Notes: generated by a model not told the origin, from the sequence alone. Positions 1 through 13,088 are shown, numbered from the stretch's first letter. The stretch is DNA of 64,000 nt from Dillenia suffruticosa (GCA_033439265.1 JAVTVX010000008.1:2480001-2544000); one strand, 5' to 3'. Numbers and translations: made by a program.

Positions 1-2376
1 GTAACTAATGGACTTTACAGACTCTTCAGGTCAAGGAGAGTTCTTTCATATTCGTACCCTTTTGCATACTATATGTTTGGTAATGAACTCTTTAAGGATG
101 AAATGACAAATGAGGAGAGGGAGATAAAACAGCATCTGTTTGAGGATCAGCAGCAACAACTTGAACAAAATGTTGAAAAGCTTTCCAAGTTTATAGAGGA
201 GCCATTTGAAAGGTATACTGAGGACAGAGTCATGGAGATAAGGATGCAAGTTATAAATTTGTCAGTGATCACTGATAAACTTTGTGAGAAAATGTAAACA
301 TCTCTATTCTCAAAATTATGCTACTTCATTAAATATAATCAAAACTAATGCAGGTAGAAATCTTTTTCAGGTATGAGTGCATTGAGAATGATTTGTTGGG
401 TTCTCTCCAACATGGTATCCACAATATAGCTCCCTATAAATCAAAAGGCATTGAGAAGGCATCAGAACTTTCTGTTCCTTGGGTCGTGAATACTTGTGGT
501 GCAGATAAACATGTGCAAGCAGAACATTGCTCAAAAGGTATAGTGGGTTGGAGCCATTTCATAGTTGACATTTTTCACTACTAGGCATTTTACTTGTGAG
601 GAAGATGACGTGCTGGTCTATTCATCATATGCTGGTTATGGGTTACAAAATGTATTTGCATTTAGATACTTTGACAAAATTCTCTGTCTAGTACTAGTTA
701 ACTGGTAATTCCACCAGGATGCAGAAAGAACAAATTAAATGCTATGATGCATTGCAAGAGAATATTACCATGCCTAAGTTTGTGATTCCTTCTTTGAGTG
801 ACTGCTTGGCCTAATATGTTTTGTTTTCGCTTTATCTTTGGAATTGTCCTATCTTGACCAGTTTTCTTCCAGATTGTGATTGAAATTAAATATTCAATTA
901 TTAATTTTCTCACAATCCCTATATATACAGTAAACGTGCATTGTTGTATTATTATTATTATTATTTTTGACTTTTGTGGAAGTTCTGTGTAATTTTTCTC
1001 ATTGTTTCAGATCCAGTAGATGCCTTATCATTCATTAAGAAATTCCCAAATAGGGATGGCAGTTTGACCCCATAACCTACCAACTCATCTGGCTGCCCAT
1101 AACAGCACGGGTAGAATTTTCATACTTGCATTGGGAATGGGCCAGAGATGGACTCTATATTATGCCTAATCCACCTCGCCTGAACCACCTTATGTAGGTG
1201 GTTTTTTTTTAATAGTTTTTATAAATCTTCTTTCTGCTTCTCCTCCTCCTCTCATGTTGGATGAGCAGAGGTTTGCTTGCAACCAATTTGTGCATGGTTC
1301 CTTTTGTTGTCTCCTTTGCCTTCTTCCCACGCTTAAGACCATAATTCATGCACTAAATTAGTTAGTGATTTTTCAGTCTTCTGTTGGTTTAGGGTTTTAC
1401 CTGGGAGGGACTGATGGAGGAGGTGGATTGGTTAAGACAGCTTAGGGTATCTTTTGGGGATTTATGATTAACTGTTTTACTTTGGGTTGAGTAATGTAGG
1501 GTTGAGTGCCACTAGGTTGCGCGACGGGAGAAAATTTCCATCTCTGACCTAGAATCAGGAGGGGAATGGAAATTCCTGATCCAGCTGGGTGGAGCCAGGA
1601 TGGGTGTGCCCCAGTGCCAATCCCTCTGCCAACAGATCCACAAAAAGAGATACAGATGGGTTCTTTCTTGTTTGAAATTGGAGCCAAATGCTGTGAAAAT
1701 CCAGTAACTAGAAATAATAAGCTGTTACTAGAAATGCTTAATATGTATATGTTAGACATTGTAGATTTGTTAATGCTTGGTTACTTTTGGTTATGGAAGC
1801 TATGCAATTGTTGATTTTTTTAGTGGGGGAGGTTTAAGTAGTTTTATTTGCTTCCATCGAAACATTATTTGATCAATGCTGAAAGCGTCTAAGTGACAAA
1901 GCGAAAAACATTTGATAACATGTATAATTAGACTTGATATCTTTTTATTGCCCGGGACTCTGTTTTACTGTTCTGTTTGTGTTTGTAAGTGCTGATGATG
2001 TATGTACTATTTCGTATATGGGATTGTAGTCTTTTTCATATCCACTATGGTTTAGGGTGGGAAGAATGGCTTCCACTTACATGGTGTTATCATGCTTTTA
2101 TGCCATTTTTAATGTACAATAGGTGTTCTTGGAGGGATTGTAGTATGGTGAGGGGAAGGGTGTCCTGGTGGATGAAATGCTAAGGTGTAATTGTAATACA
2201 ATTGTTCATCTGACTGACTTGGTTTTTATTTTATAGGGGCTGCAGAACCTGGAAAGAAGTCAGGCACTCGAAGTTTGGATGAAAGTGGGTGTTCAACTCA
2301 GAAACGTGCAAAGAAGGGTCTTGGTGGAGGCTATTTTGACCTCAACTTGCCTGCAGAGGTGGTTGACAATAACTGA
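1..2376 (+). CDS. RBR-type E3 ubiquitin ligase, ARIADNE (ARI1/ARI2-like), 3' part
   Basis: This is the C-terminal part of an ARIADNE-family RING-between-RING ligase, which takes ubiquitin from an E2 and passes it to substrates. The window opens inside an exon. Exons read 1-293, 371-537 and 2237-2376, and phase is kept at both junctions (aaaat|gtaaac..cag|gtatg; aaaag|gtatag..tag|gggct). The protein carries the helical Ariadne-domain signature EEREIKQHLFEDQQQQLE, then a YECIENDLLG stretch, and ends with FDLNLPAEVVDNN before the TGA stop. The RING1, IBR and RING2 modules must lie upstream of base 1, so catalytic residues cannot be checked. The last intron is long (about 1.7 kb) and contains no convincing exon. 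The subgroup (ARI1/ARI2 rather than ARI5/ARI7) rests on remembered similarity of the Ariadne helices. Confidence 0.8.
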
Positions 2377-4632
2377 CTATTAAAGTTGTGGACTTCAATT
2401 AAGATGCAAGTGTACAGGTCTAACTTAAAGGAGGTCCTCAATTTCTCATTGATTCGGTTACATTGTGGGTGAAATTTCAGATCTTTTAGCACCTTCTCTC
2501 CTATTACTTTGCATTTGGTCTCATATTCATCCGGTTTGTTTAGAGATACTTAGGAAGGCAAACTGGATGTTTTAGCTTGTTTGCGTAGTCTTTTCCTTTT
2601 ATAAAGCTGGTTAAAGAGCAAGCTGTGGGGGTGGGGGGGGAAAAGCGTACATAGTCCTTTTTGTGAGGCTCTGGTGCAGGATAGAGATGTAAATTTTCTG
2701 CTGGGAACTTGAATAACATTCTAGCACATATCCTTTTTGGGAGAGTGGATTTATCTATAAAATTGGGGTGTTGTATATAATTTCTTCAATATTTGATGCT
2801 TAAATAGCTGGATTTTGTTTTACATTAAATAATCGATTTATCAAATTGCATCTGGTTGCAATTATGTATGAAACTATTTGATGGTTGTTCTGGTATTTGT
2901 TGGATGTGTCAAATTGCAAGTAGCCATGTTTCCTGGATAGAATGACTTAAAAATGATGGATTGTAGTGCTTTGGTTTTGAAAGTGTTTGCAATAGACGTA
3001 TTAGAGAACTTGAGTTTAGGGGTGAAAATGTATTAAGCCTATCCAAGTAGTAAGATGATCAAGCTTGGCTCATTCAGTAAAAACCAGCTCAGGTTTAGCT
3101 TGTTAGCAGCCAGGTTTAGTGCGTCAGCAGCTAAGCTCAAACCAGTTTTCTCCAAGATGAATTTGAGTCGAGTTTAAGGAACTTGATTAGTTTGTGTATA
3201 AAAATTGGGTACAATTTCAAGTTGATTTGATGTTTGAGCTACTTTTATGAGTTGAATTTGGATTCAAACATCGTTTTGAATCCAATTTAAAAACTAGCTG
3301 TGAGGGTGGGGATCTCTGAAGTCCATATGATAGACGTCAATAGGTGGAATCAGCTGATGTAAGACTTAAAACATCCCTTTTCCAGAAATGATCAATCTTC
3401 ATAGCTTTGTGATGGGAACATGTGAGATTGATCGAATTTGTTTGGGTTGTCATTTTCATATCATATTGGAGAATTTGAAGCTAACCTTAAAACTAGTTGT
3501 TAATAAGGGAGTTTTGGGTTTTATATATTGCATCGTAACACATGATGAGTTAGCTGATGTAGAACTTGAATTGAATTTTATTTCATGGATTCTGAAATGA
3601 TATGTTTCCTAGATTTAGAAACAGTATGACATGATCTTATTTTTTGTGGGAGGCTTTGAATTAGATGCTTAGACTTCAACTCATCTCTTTGGGATGCTAT
3701 TTTACCACCAACATTGTTGCACCCACTATGAGAATTTTTCATCTTCTTATATTATTAATTTTATCATGCATAAATTTTTGAAGAGATCAAGATGGATCGA
3801 CATTTGGGCAAACCGTTTTTTCTTTTATGGTATATATATACATATATAGAGTAAGTAATAAAGTTTCTATATGACTTGGTACTTGGAATACTATAGGCTT
3901 TGATTTGGATCATTGTTCTTTGGCTATTGTTTTTCAGGCATGAGGATCTGTGATATTTCTGGGAATGGAATGAACTCTTGATCTTAAATTCTGGTTTAGT
4001 CTTGTGTTGGCTTCATGAACTCATTTATTGGTTTGCAAGCATAGTTCCTTTCGACCCCCAGGCCAAAAGACCATTTTATCCCCCACCAAACCGCCCCCCA
4101 AAGGGTTTTTTTTGGGGGGGGGGGGTTACTGGGTTTACTATAATAGTCATTGATTGGTTGATTTAGGAACTACTATTAGTGCAAATGAGTTCAGATTTGT
4201 GCTCTAAAAAAGGGTAAGAAAGATTATTGCCTTCTCACTAAACTACCAACTTGGTAGTTCAAGTAGGTGAGGAAGATTGCTAACAAGAAATTCTGATTTC
4301 TTTGGAAAGGATTGTTATGTCATTTGCCACTAGAAATTCCTCATTTCCCCAATTAAAGTCACAATTGATTTTATGTTACGGTAAATCAAAAGCGAAAGAG
4401 GGGAAGTGAATGGACCAGACCCACCTAATACAATCTCCCACTGTTGCTAGCAAAAAGATTTTTCACCTCTTGGGTTACATTAAGAAATAAAAATGTTGTC
4501 ACCTTTTATGAGAAGCTCCAAAAAGTGGAATCTCACAATTGATGAAGAATACTTTTGTGTGATTTGTAAATTGTTGCATAAATATAAAGACAGGCAAAGA
4601 CATCATTTGCTCCTGTTATTCTCAAAAGTTCT
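2377..4632. other. Spacer downstream of the ARI gene
   Basis: The 3' UTR of the ARI gene probably occupies the first few hundred bases. The rest is AT-rich and holds only short open frames with no family resemblance, plus a short G-run near 4113. I see no gene here. Confidence 0.5.
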
Positions 4633-4916
4633 TAAATTTTTTATATTTATATATTTTTTCATATTTAATAAATTATTTATTTATTTAATTATAATTATTT
4701 ATTTTTTATATTATTTATCTTATGATTAATAATTATATTTAATCATTTTAGATTTTTATTATAAAAGACACTATTATATTATTTTTATAAAATAATTAAT
4801 ATTTATATAAAAATTTTCATATTTTTTATATTTATGTATTTACGTACATTTCTGATTTCTGTATTTTTACAAGATATTATTTTTCCATATTTTACCCATT
4901 TTCGTTTTCGTGCAAC
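4633..4916. repeat. AT-rich interspersed repeat, copy 1
   Basis: About 285 bp of very AT-rich sequence that aligns along its length with 32890-33186. Shared landmarks in order are a tttttcata block, ttatttaattataatta, atcattttaNatttttattata, ataaaataattaatatt, and a terminal tgtgcaac/cgtgcaac. It looks like a non-autonomous DNA element or another dispersed repeat. I could not define terminal inverted repeats. Confidence 0.5.
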
Positions 4917-4919
4917 CTA

Positions 4920-5545
4920 GCTTACCACCTCATGCGGGTTCATTATGTACAAAGTGTTGCTTGGACAGATGGCTATAGAGCATCTGGGGCTGGTCACCTT
5001 GCCACTGAAGTACAACACCTAGAGATACAATGAATTCTATTAGGTATCTTCAAAACATCAATTGTGGTTACTGTTCCAAATTTTATAATAAACCTTGTCC
5101 TTTTTTCAGCAGACAGTATTGGAAGAGCAAGTACTGATGACCAGAAGAAGATGATGCATTTGAGTAGCTTAGGAAAAAACCAGAACAAGAAGAAAAACAG
5201 GAGAAGAAGATGCCTTACTGTTATGTGTGCATTGATGCCTAAATGCCTTGGAAAGTTCATTTTCTCTGTTTTTCTTTCCTGGGATTCTACATTTTTGCTT
5301 AGCCCAATCATTTTTAATTAATAGAAAGGAGCATCTTTCAGGGTCTACCTTTTGGAGGGTTTTATATTAAAATGACTGGCACTAAGGTTTTGGTTTTGAA
5401 GTCAGTGAAAAACTTTTGTTAGTTTTCTCATTAGACAATGGTTTATGCTCAGAAACTTTCAGATTTTAATGAAACTGGAAGCATGTCTGTCAGTTTCTAT
5501 GGAAATTTGAAGTCTCGAGATCAAGCAATTTTAGACAAATTCAGG
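4920..5545 (+). pseudogene. Possible gene remnant with exon-like pieces
   Basis: Three short open stretches look coding in style but do not make a gene. At about 4930-5030 one frame reads RVHYVQSVAWTDGYRASG. At 5108-5225 a stretch after ttttttcag reads lysine/arginine-rich. At 5443-5541 a frame starting MVYAQKLSDFNETGS and ending DKFR meets a gtatct donor-like site. I do not recognise the product, and the pieces are not joined by convincing introns. It may be a decayed copy of a gene, or chance. Confidence 0.2.
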
Positions 5546-5583
5546 TATCTTGTGAATATCTAATCTAATCTTCATTATCATCG

Positions 5584-5813
5584 ATACTATAGCTGTCTTA
5601 TCAACGTCTGATGGTTCAGTTGGTTCGGAGATTGACGCCCCTTAATCATGGTCGGGAGTTCGATCCTCCATGGAAACGGAAAAATCAGCGTCCGGAGATC
5701 TACCCCTCGATTGGGTCTTGCAAGCGATCGACCAAGATTAGTTGGGACGAAACCCTGAATACTGAATTGGTAGCTTAGTCGTGGTAAAAAAAAAAATACC
5801 ATAGTTGTCTTAT
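5584..5813 (+). mobile_element. tRNA-derived SINE, family S1, with target-site duplications
   Basis: The body (5602-5795) begins with a tRNA-like head. The A box TGGTTCAGTTG (5612-5622) fits the pol III consensus, and a B box GAGTTCGATCC (5656-5666) lies about 35 bp downstream. A tRNA-unrelated tail containing cgattgggtc and agattagt follows, ending in an A-tract (5786-5795). The copy is bracketed by atactatagctgtcttat (5584-5601) and ataccatagttgtcttat (5796-5813), 16 of 18 identical, which is a target-site duplication from LINE-driven retroposition. Confidence 0.85.
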
Positions 5814-6474
5814 TCTATTGTTTTACATTGTTTTATAATAAGATTTGGATAAATAAAATTTATAAGCAAAATTTATTTCTGTATCTCATTTTGAGAATAT
5901 TATAAATTAAAATAAAATTAATTATTAAAAAATATTATCTATCAGAATAAATTAATAATTATTTTAATTTTAAAATATTTAATTTTTTATTTTTATATTT
6001 CCATATTTATAATAATATACGTAAACAATAAATCATTAAATTTTCATATTTTTATATTATTCCATTCTAAAGGATGCATGGCAACCCAACATGAATTCAA
6101 TTTGTTGTAAAATATATAATTTGAGTCGTAGCAACAATTTGAGATGAACTCGAAACTGTCACCCAGATGTTAGGCCTCTAATTTTATTCACATAATTTCT
6201 TATTCATGTTGGAGTTTATTTTTTGGATATATAAGAAGGCTCGAATTCGTGATCATTATAAGAGAAAGGGAGACAATATCAATTGAATTATAGATCATCG
6301 GCTTAGATTCATGTTGTAGTAGTACAATCACGAGTGAGTGAGTTTGAACACGCGACTATGTTTGGCTGGACATATCACTAGACCTTAGTTTTTGTGTTAG
6401 ACTATCTTATAATTACTCATATTAAAGTTGATAAACAAAAGATCTAGATGCATTACAAAATCTACTAAACCAAG

Positions 6475-6625
6475 GTTGGTTTTGTTGGTCCAGTGATAAA
6501 GATATTTATCGGGAGAGTTTATCTCTTAATGGATCTGATAATTAAATAAAAATAGATTTAATCAGAATTAATAAATTAATAATTACTGAATACTGGCCGA
6601 TCAAATATTGGAAAAAATACTACTG
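6475..6625 (+). repeat. Degenerate S1 SINE-like copy
   Basis: Contains a tRNA-like ttggtccagtgataaag head and the S1 tail words gagagtttatctcttaa, ggatctgataa and tactgaatactgg. No target-site duplication found. Confidence 0.4.
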
Positions 6626-7107
6626 AAAAAGATTTGAAACTTTTCTTGATACTATTTATCTATTTATTTAGTTTTTCGGAATAAGATTGTACAAAAGGGA
6701 TTCTTTTGAGGTGTATCTTACAAAGAGATTAGACAATGAAAAGTTATCCAACTGGTCAATTCATTTCAAGCATCCATTGTTTTCTTTTGCTTTGATCTCT
6801 ACCTTTCGGTTCTTTTTAGGTAGCGTTTTCTTCCTTCCGAAAGTGTTAATACTTTTTCTACCAAAAAAAAAAAAAAAAAAAGAAACTGTTAATACTTTAA
6901 GCATAAGGGACCTACACCTTTGTAAACCTTTGTCTGAGAATATTTGGTGGAAGCCTCTAATTTAGAGGTGTCTTATTTTTTATACAATTTGATCATAGGA
7001 CTGACCTCATAATAGTCTCACAATATGATTTATAAATATAGATTTTTTTGTGCCCAATAGAGATGCAAGTTGTAAAATCATGATATTTGGAAGCAAAGCA
7101 ATACTGG

Positions 7108-7262
7108 TGCCTAATTGGTCTAATGGCTAAACACTAGTTTCTCTTAAACAAGTTTTTGAGTTCGAGTTTTGTGTACAGAAAAAACAGATGTCAGAAAAGA
7201 CTTTTATTTTTTAAGGGTTCAATTGGATTCAAACTAGATTTATATCGGTTATTGATTAAAGG
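7108..7262 (+). repeat. SINE-like element with A and B boxes
   Basis: TGGTCTAATGG (7116-7126) fits the pol III A box. A B-box-like GAGTTCGAGTTTT follows at 7158-7170, and an S1-type tail (caattggattcaaactagattta, tatcggttattgat) after that. Flanking duplications were not found. Confidence 0.45.
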
Positions 7263-8139
7263 TTAATTTTACGTTTCACGAGCACTTTAACAAAATGTGG
7301 ATGCAAAATATGGAAAAGTAACATGCAAATTCATACCCAAAATTGAGAAGTGTTCTTTGTGATGTAATTAAATGTGACTTCCATTTTGTGAGGACGTAGA
7401 GTTGATGATCAATTCCATGTTGCAATAAGGAAGGATATAAGGTAGCACTGAGCTGGTTGTGTAAGTGGATGTGGTCTACTTCCATAATCACGGGATCACA
7501 GATTCAAATTTTATTTAAGAGAAAAAGGGAAAAGATATGAGCTCTTAGTCTCATGGGGTACTTCTAAATATTATCAGCATATTTTCTTTCTCCATTTACC
7601 TTACAAGAAATAATGATTTCAAGTGTGTTTTGAACTCTCTCAACTTAACATTGATTAGGTGTTTATCAAGAGAAATAAAAATTTTGATAATTATTTTTGT
7701 GATCACAAACAATTTCTTTTTTTTTTTTAATATTTTAGTAGGAGAGGAGTTGGACAAAATGAACCGTGACCCAATGTGTTACTGCTCAATGCTTGCACCC
7801 CAATGTCACAATCTGACTTTCTTGATCAATCAAAAAGGCCATCCCACACCCACAGGATACAACAGATTAACTTCTTTTAGTGCAAATATAGAAAGCCCAC
7901 CATACCCAAAAGCTTCAAATTCTGGTTTTGCCTTTCTAAGACAAAGGGTCTTAGTCAAAATTTCTAACCCTCAAGGGGAATTAGTACATTTTTTTTCTCA
8001 AACCTGTGCATGTGAGTCCCATCTGTTTCTTTCTTACTTATAGTAGTCGAGCAGTGTAGGTCCAAATCTAGAGGAATATGTATCAAGAAACCCATTGGGT
8101 ATTTCAAGCATTAGATTTTGTTTCTGCTTTTTTTGTGTT

Positions 8140-8141
<2 letters not shown>

Positions 8142-8193
<52 letters not shown>
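8142..8193. repeat. (CT)n microsatellite in the 5' region of the DUF547 gene
   Basis: Uninterrupted 52-bp CT run ending 178 bp upstream of the chosen ATG, probably in the 5' UTR or core promoter. Confidence 0.9.
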
Positions 8194-8199
<6 letters not shown>

Positions 8200-8371
8200 C
8201 TATCAGGGTTTTGTTTTGTGTTTTGCTCACCAGCAGACTGTTTTGTTACACCCCATTTATGACTTTTGGATTTATTCTTGCTTTTGTGACTGCTCTTCTG
8301 TTTGGGCGCTTGTCTTTATCTGATTATTATGTTCCTTTGCATTTATTGCTGTTTCAGTCAATTTTTGAAAT

Positions 8372-8931
8372 ATGGGTTCTGAGACAAATTGTGGTGGTGG
8401 TGGTATGTATGGTGTGAAGTGGAAGGGTTCTTTGAAGCTACTCAAGTTCATGGAAGTATCAGCTTCAAAACACAAGCGCTCTAAGAGGTTTCATTTTCTT
8501 CTTTTATTTTTCATTTTAATAATTATTTCTGCAGTGTCTTCTTGTATTACATTCTGCATTTAATGTGCTTCTAATTATTTTCCTCTATATGCATGTGCTT
8601 GTCGAACCATAATAATGTAATTAGGTGCTTATTTATTTTCTATTTTTTGTTATATAATACGATAGGATGGACTATTAAGAATGTCAGATGTTAACAAAAA
8701 TACATCTTTGGTTTTTTAATATTTCTCTAATGATTGGATAAAGTGTGAAAATCATGAGATGTGTATAATCTGAACTCTTATTGATTTTAATCATAACCCT
8801 TAGTTACTGGGTCTAAGTGCTCTCTCTCTCTCTCTCTCTGTGTTTATTATATTATTATCTATCTGTTTGCATTTTCTGCTGTAATGGGTAAATTGACCAA
8901 GGAAATTTAATGGGTGGTTGATTTATTAACA

Positions 8932-8993
<62 letters not shown>

Positions 8994-11900
8994 CTACTAG
9001 GGTGCCAAAATGTTGAGTAATTGGATTCTAACCAGTAAATTCGTCTGAGTGGTTATTGTTGTACATGGACAGTGACCCTCCTAAGAATATGGTTGGGGAA
9101 GCCAAGTACAATGATTTCCTTGAAGCTTCTCAATACCTCAATTTGGTGAGTACCATGTAGCCAATTTTTCCATTTATTCATGTCTTGCTTCATTAAATTT
9201 TCATCCCCTTTATGAGATTTTCCTTTTGTTTGTTGCTTATTTAGTAGCATCCCTTTCTACCTCTTAGGAGTAATCCAAGGAATCATGTCTGGTTTTACTA
9301 CTACATTGCCATTTCTAGGATTTGTTCAAATTTTTAATAACTATGTGTCAGATTGTTTAATCTACACTCAACTGCAAAATTTCTGATGACTTACTGATGA
9401 GCTTCCAAGCAGGCTCTTCTGATAGTTGTTTCTTAATAGGATACGAGGCAAATGAAGTGCACTACACTACCAGAAGGCAGGAAGATATCTGACACTGAGG
9501 CAGAAATTTCTTTGAAGCAAGAGGTAGACACACCCAAACTTTTCAGGTTAAATGCTACTCACACTGACAAAATGGCGAACTGAATTTGGTGATACCTTGC
9601 ATGAGGAACCCAAACATAGGGGACGGAAATTTACTATTTCTTTTATACTTGAATTGCAGATTTTGCATCTTCAGAAACGATTGCAGGAGCAATTTGTGCT
9701 GCGGCGGGCACTTGAGAAGGCGTTGAGTTTTAGATCATACTCTAATGATAGTGCAGATGAAGCTTCAATGCCAAGGGTACATAGCTTCCTCTTCTTCCTT
9801 TCTCTGAGAAATACATGATTTAAATGCATTGTAGTCTTTTTTTGGCTTGAGGAGCCAGTGGAGTATATGCAATGCAATTCCCACATCCTCTTATGTTTGA
9901 CTTCAGCCCGCCAAGGATCTGATCAGGGAAGTAGCGCTGCTAGAGATGGAAGTGATGTATCTAGAGCAATATCTTCTATCATTGTATCAAAAAAGATTTG
10001 ATCACTCTGTCACATCTTCATCTCGGGTCGATGGAAGACTGAAATCCACATTTGTGTTCCACAATGATACAATTCAAGAAGATTCAGAAAATGGTGTGGC
10101 ATCAGAGGAGGGGAAATCAGCAACTCGATCGAGTCATCTTCATCTACATCAAGATTCACTTGACTGTTCAACAAAGGAATGCAGACAATTCTGGGAGAAG
10201 CTGCTTGATGCTAGTGTTTCCCGTAGTCACTCGGCACTTTCTCATTGTTCAGCTCACTTGAACCGAAATTCAAGAGCTGCTCTTCAAAAACCTGTTCAGT
10301 CCTGTCACTGCCAGCCATGGTCAATCCTCGAGGTACCATAAATATGAAAATCTAAGAGCACCTGAAATTTTCAACCCTTCTAAGTTCTGAGACATTGTTT
10401 TTCATATCCTCAGCATGCTCATAGTGCTAGCTCAAATGTAACTAGCCTTGCTGAGCACCTCGGCACTCGTATTCCTGAACATATTTCAGAGACACCAAAC
10501 TGGCTTTCGGAGGAAATGATCAAGAGTATCTCAGCCATATTCTGCAAACTTGCGGATCCTCCACTAACCAATCAGGTTTTCCCTTGTTCTCCCACCAATT
10601 CATTAGCGTCATCAAGGAGCGCTTTTTCTCCAACAAGCCAGTATGATATGTGGAGTCCACTATACGGGAAATTTTCATCCTCCAGCTCCCAATTGGGCAA
10701 TGCCCTTTACAATGAGCAATCAAAGGAATTCAGTGAGCAATCTAGTATTGGGGGAGAGGTGAAATGGATTAGCAGAGACAGTCACAAGTTAAAAGCGAAT
10801 GAACTGCTTCTACAAAAGTATAAGTATGTTTTCTGTGAACTTGGAAACTTACTCTCGTTGCTTTAAGTTGGTTTATTAAGCAAAGACTTTTTCCTTTGCA
10901 GGTCACTTGTTGCTCGGTTAGAAGAAGTTGATCCAAGAAAGTTGAACCATGAGGAGAAACTGGCTTTCTGGCTTAATGTTCATAATGCTTTAATGATGCA
11001 TGTGATGTGCTTAAAATCTTGTCCTATTTCTTGTCCTGTAAGTCCATATCAGAAGCTAACATCACTTCTTTTTTTTTTCTTTTTTCCTTTCCCTTGTTTT
11101 CGATCTTCTGCAGGCTTTTTTGGTTTATGGTGTGCCACAAAATAATATAAGAAAAATGATGCTAGTTCTCAAAGTAAGCATGAGCAAGCTTCTTTTTGTA
11201 GATTTTGAGGAACAAAATCTCGTATTCTATAGTTTAATGTGAATTAAGGAATAATGCAGGCAGCCTACAACATTGGAGGGCAGATAATAAGTGTAGTGTT
11301 AATACAGAATCATATTCTCAGATGTCAAATGCCACGTCCTGGACAAGTAAGTTTTCTTCCTTTCACTTGTGTTCCACAAAGATCTGACTAGTTTTTCTGC
11401 CATTTATATGGCGGAATAAGAATTTTTATTCATGCTGGCTTGCAGTGGCTTTGGGCAGTTTTGTCTTCAAAGACAAGACTCAAAAGTGGAGATGAGCGAA
11501 AAGCTTATGCTATTGATCATAATGAACCACTCTTACATTTCGCTCTTTGTTTAGGAAGCCATTCAGATCCTATGGTATCACCTTCTTCCCTGGCCCTTCA
11601 GTCATAATCACATCCTCAGCACCCAATATCTTAATTTTTGAGCAGAAAATTTAAGCATTTTCTCGGTTAGCAATGTATTTTGATCTTTCAGGTTCGCATA
11701 TATACCTCCAAGACCGTGTATGAGGAAATGGAAGTCGCGAAAGAAGAGTACATTAGAACCAAGATTAGTATATCTAAGGACCACAAGTTCATGTTGCCAA
11801 AGCTTTTGGAATCTTATGCTAAGCATTCAGACTTGTGCACGGCTGGTTTGATAGAGATGATCGAGCATTTTATGCCCACTTCATATAAGAAGAGGCTGCA

Positions 11901-12030
11901 GCGGAATCATAAAAGAAAAATCTCAAAGGTCATCCAGTGGATTCCTCATAACTTCACTTTCCGCTATCTGCTTTCCAAGGACTTATCAGGCGAAATCGTG
12001 CACCAAAAACTGGAAAATGGTGGGATCTAG
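8372..12030 (+). CDS. MIP1-type leucine-zipper / DUF547 protein
   Basis: Predicted 646-aa protein of the plant family with an N-terminal leucine zipper (Lzipper-MIP1) and a C-terminal DUF547 domain. Biochemical role unknown. Exons: 8372-8487, 9073-9145, 9440-9523, 9660-9776, 9907-10332, 10414-10823, 10902-11001, 11114-11173, 11260-11346, 11446-11574, 11692-12030; all junctions keep phase. The N-terminus is basic (SASKHKRSKR). The coiled-coil region at about residues 80-165 contains SLKQE, ILHLQKRLQEQ and LLEMEVMYLEQYL. DUF547 runs from about residue 425 with HEEKLAFWLNVHNALMMH, VYGVPQNN, AAYNIGGQ and the conserved HFALCLGSHSDP, and the protein ends with a basic KKRLQRNHKRK plus WIPHNFTFRYLL tail. 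Exon 7 uses a weak GTGATG donor; a stronger GTAAGT 36 nt later also stays in frame. A (GA)n run sits in intron 1. The start was chosen for context and typical length. Confidence 0.85.
8938..8991. repeat. (GA)n microsatellite in intron 1 of the DUF547 gene
   Basis: About 54 bp of uninterrupted GA, beginning just after a ttaacag acceptor-like sequence. It lies about 80 bp upstream of the acceptor actually used at 9072. Confidence 0.9.
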
Positions 12031-13088
12031 TTGGTCCAAGCAATGCATCTTGGAAGAGCTATGATCAGACAAGCTCAAGAATGAGCTGATTAGAAAAGGA
12101 ACTTTTTCAGTATAATCAGGGTTGCTTGCTAAAGAGAAACCTCACTTGAGCTTGTATGATCATCTTTTCTCTTCTTTAGCAGACTTGGGATGTTCTCTAA
12201 AGAACCAAGTGAAGTCTGCAGTATAGTTTGTTGTCTTGCGCGTTTCATGTTGTTAATTTGACAAATCTATTTCATTTTTGTTATCGTTATAGGGATATTC
12301 GAATGGTAAACAGTTCTTACTCAGGTGTCTTTTTTAAAATTTAGTATTTGAACTTTTGTAAATATATGTATTTTCATGATTTTATGATTTTCATATAATA
12401 AAAAAATATTTCATAAAATAGGGTTTTAAGAGAAAGTGTACAATCCACTAATAATTCACTAATATTAAAATAAAAAATATTCCCTATGTAATAAAGTGCA
12501 TTAGAGGTTTTAATGCCACGTGGGATGTTGTGTGAGCTATTTAATGAAAAAGTGTACAATCCACTAATAGTTCCGTACTAAGAAAATAACCTTAACCAAA
12601 TCGAAATGTTTAAAACTCAATAGGAAAAATAAAAGTTTTAGAATTGAATCGAAAAATGGATAAAAGTTTTAAAATTTTGCATGTAATTATCTCAAAAAAA
12701 AAAAAAAAAGAAAAACATGAGCCGAGCGTTGGGCAGATCAAGCCCAGCCGCTAGGCTCACATCTAATCTAGACTATGTTTTTTTTTTTTTTTTTTTCTCT
12801 TTTTTTGGTGCCGGAGAAGGAAGACAGCAAGACACAACAATAAAAGCAAAAGAAACAAACAGATTTATCTCATAAAGGCGTTTCCACCCCTGATCCTCTC
12901 CATGCCCGTACGGTCTTCCCAAATGAGCCGATGTAGAGACAGAGGAGGGTCACGCAACTCTTTCTAGCCATCCTCACTCAGCTGACCTAACCGAGCTAGA
13001 TGGTCAGCACAGTCTATGTTGGAGAAATGGTGCTTGTGGGCGCACATAGGGACAAGGTTTTATGAATCTGAGTTATGTAGTGTTAATG
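12031..13088. other. 3' flank of the DUF547 gene and spacer
   Basis: 3' UTR followed by AT-rich sequence, with an A-tract near 12693-12708 and a T-tract near 12778-12796. No gene seen. Confidence 0.5.

Larger units (their letters stand above)
5814..8141. other. Repeat-rich spacer
   Basis: AT-rich spacer carrying two decayed SINE-like copies (listed separately), an A-tract near 6863-6880, and the promoter region of the DUF547 gene toward its right end. An open frame at 7630-8043 shows no family features. I see no gene. Confidence 0.5.

Noticed and set aside
7630-8043. 137-codon frame upstream of the DUF547 gene
   Set aside because: The composition changes along the frame, there is no family motif, and it lies in the promoter region next to a CT microsatellite.
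11038-11113. Using the strong GTAAGT at 11038 as the only exon-7 donor
   Set aside because: It would put 12 non-family residues inside a conserved DUF547 core, so I kept it as an alternative form rather than the main model.
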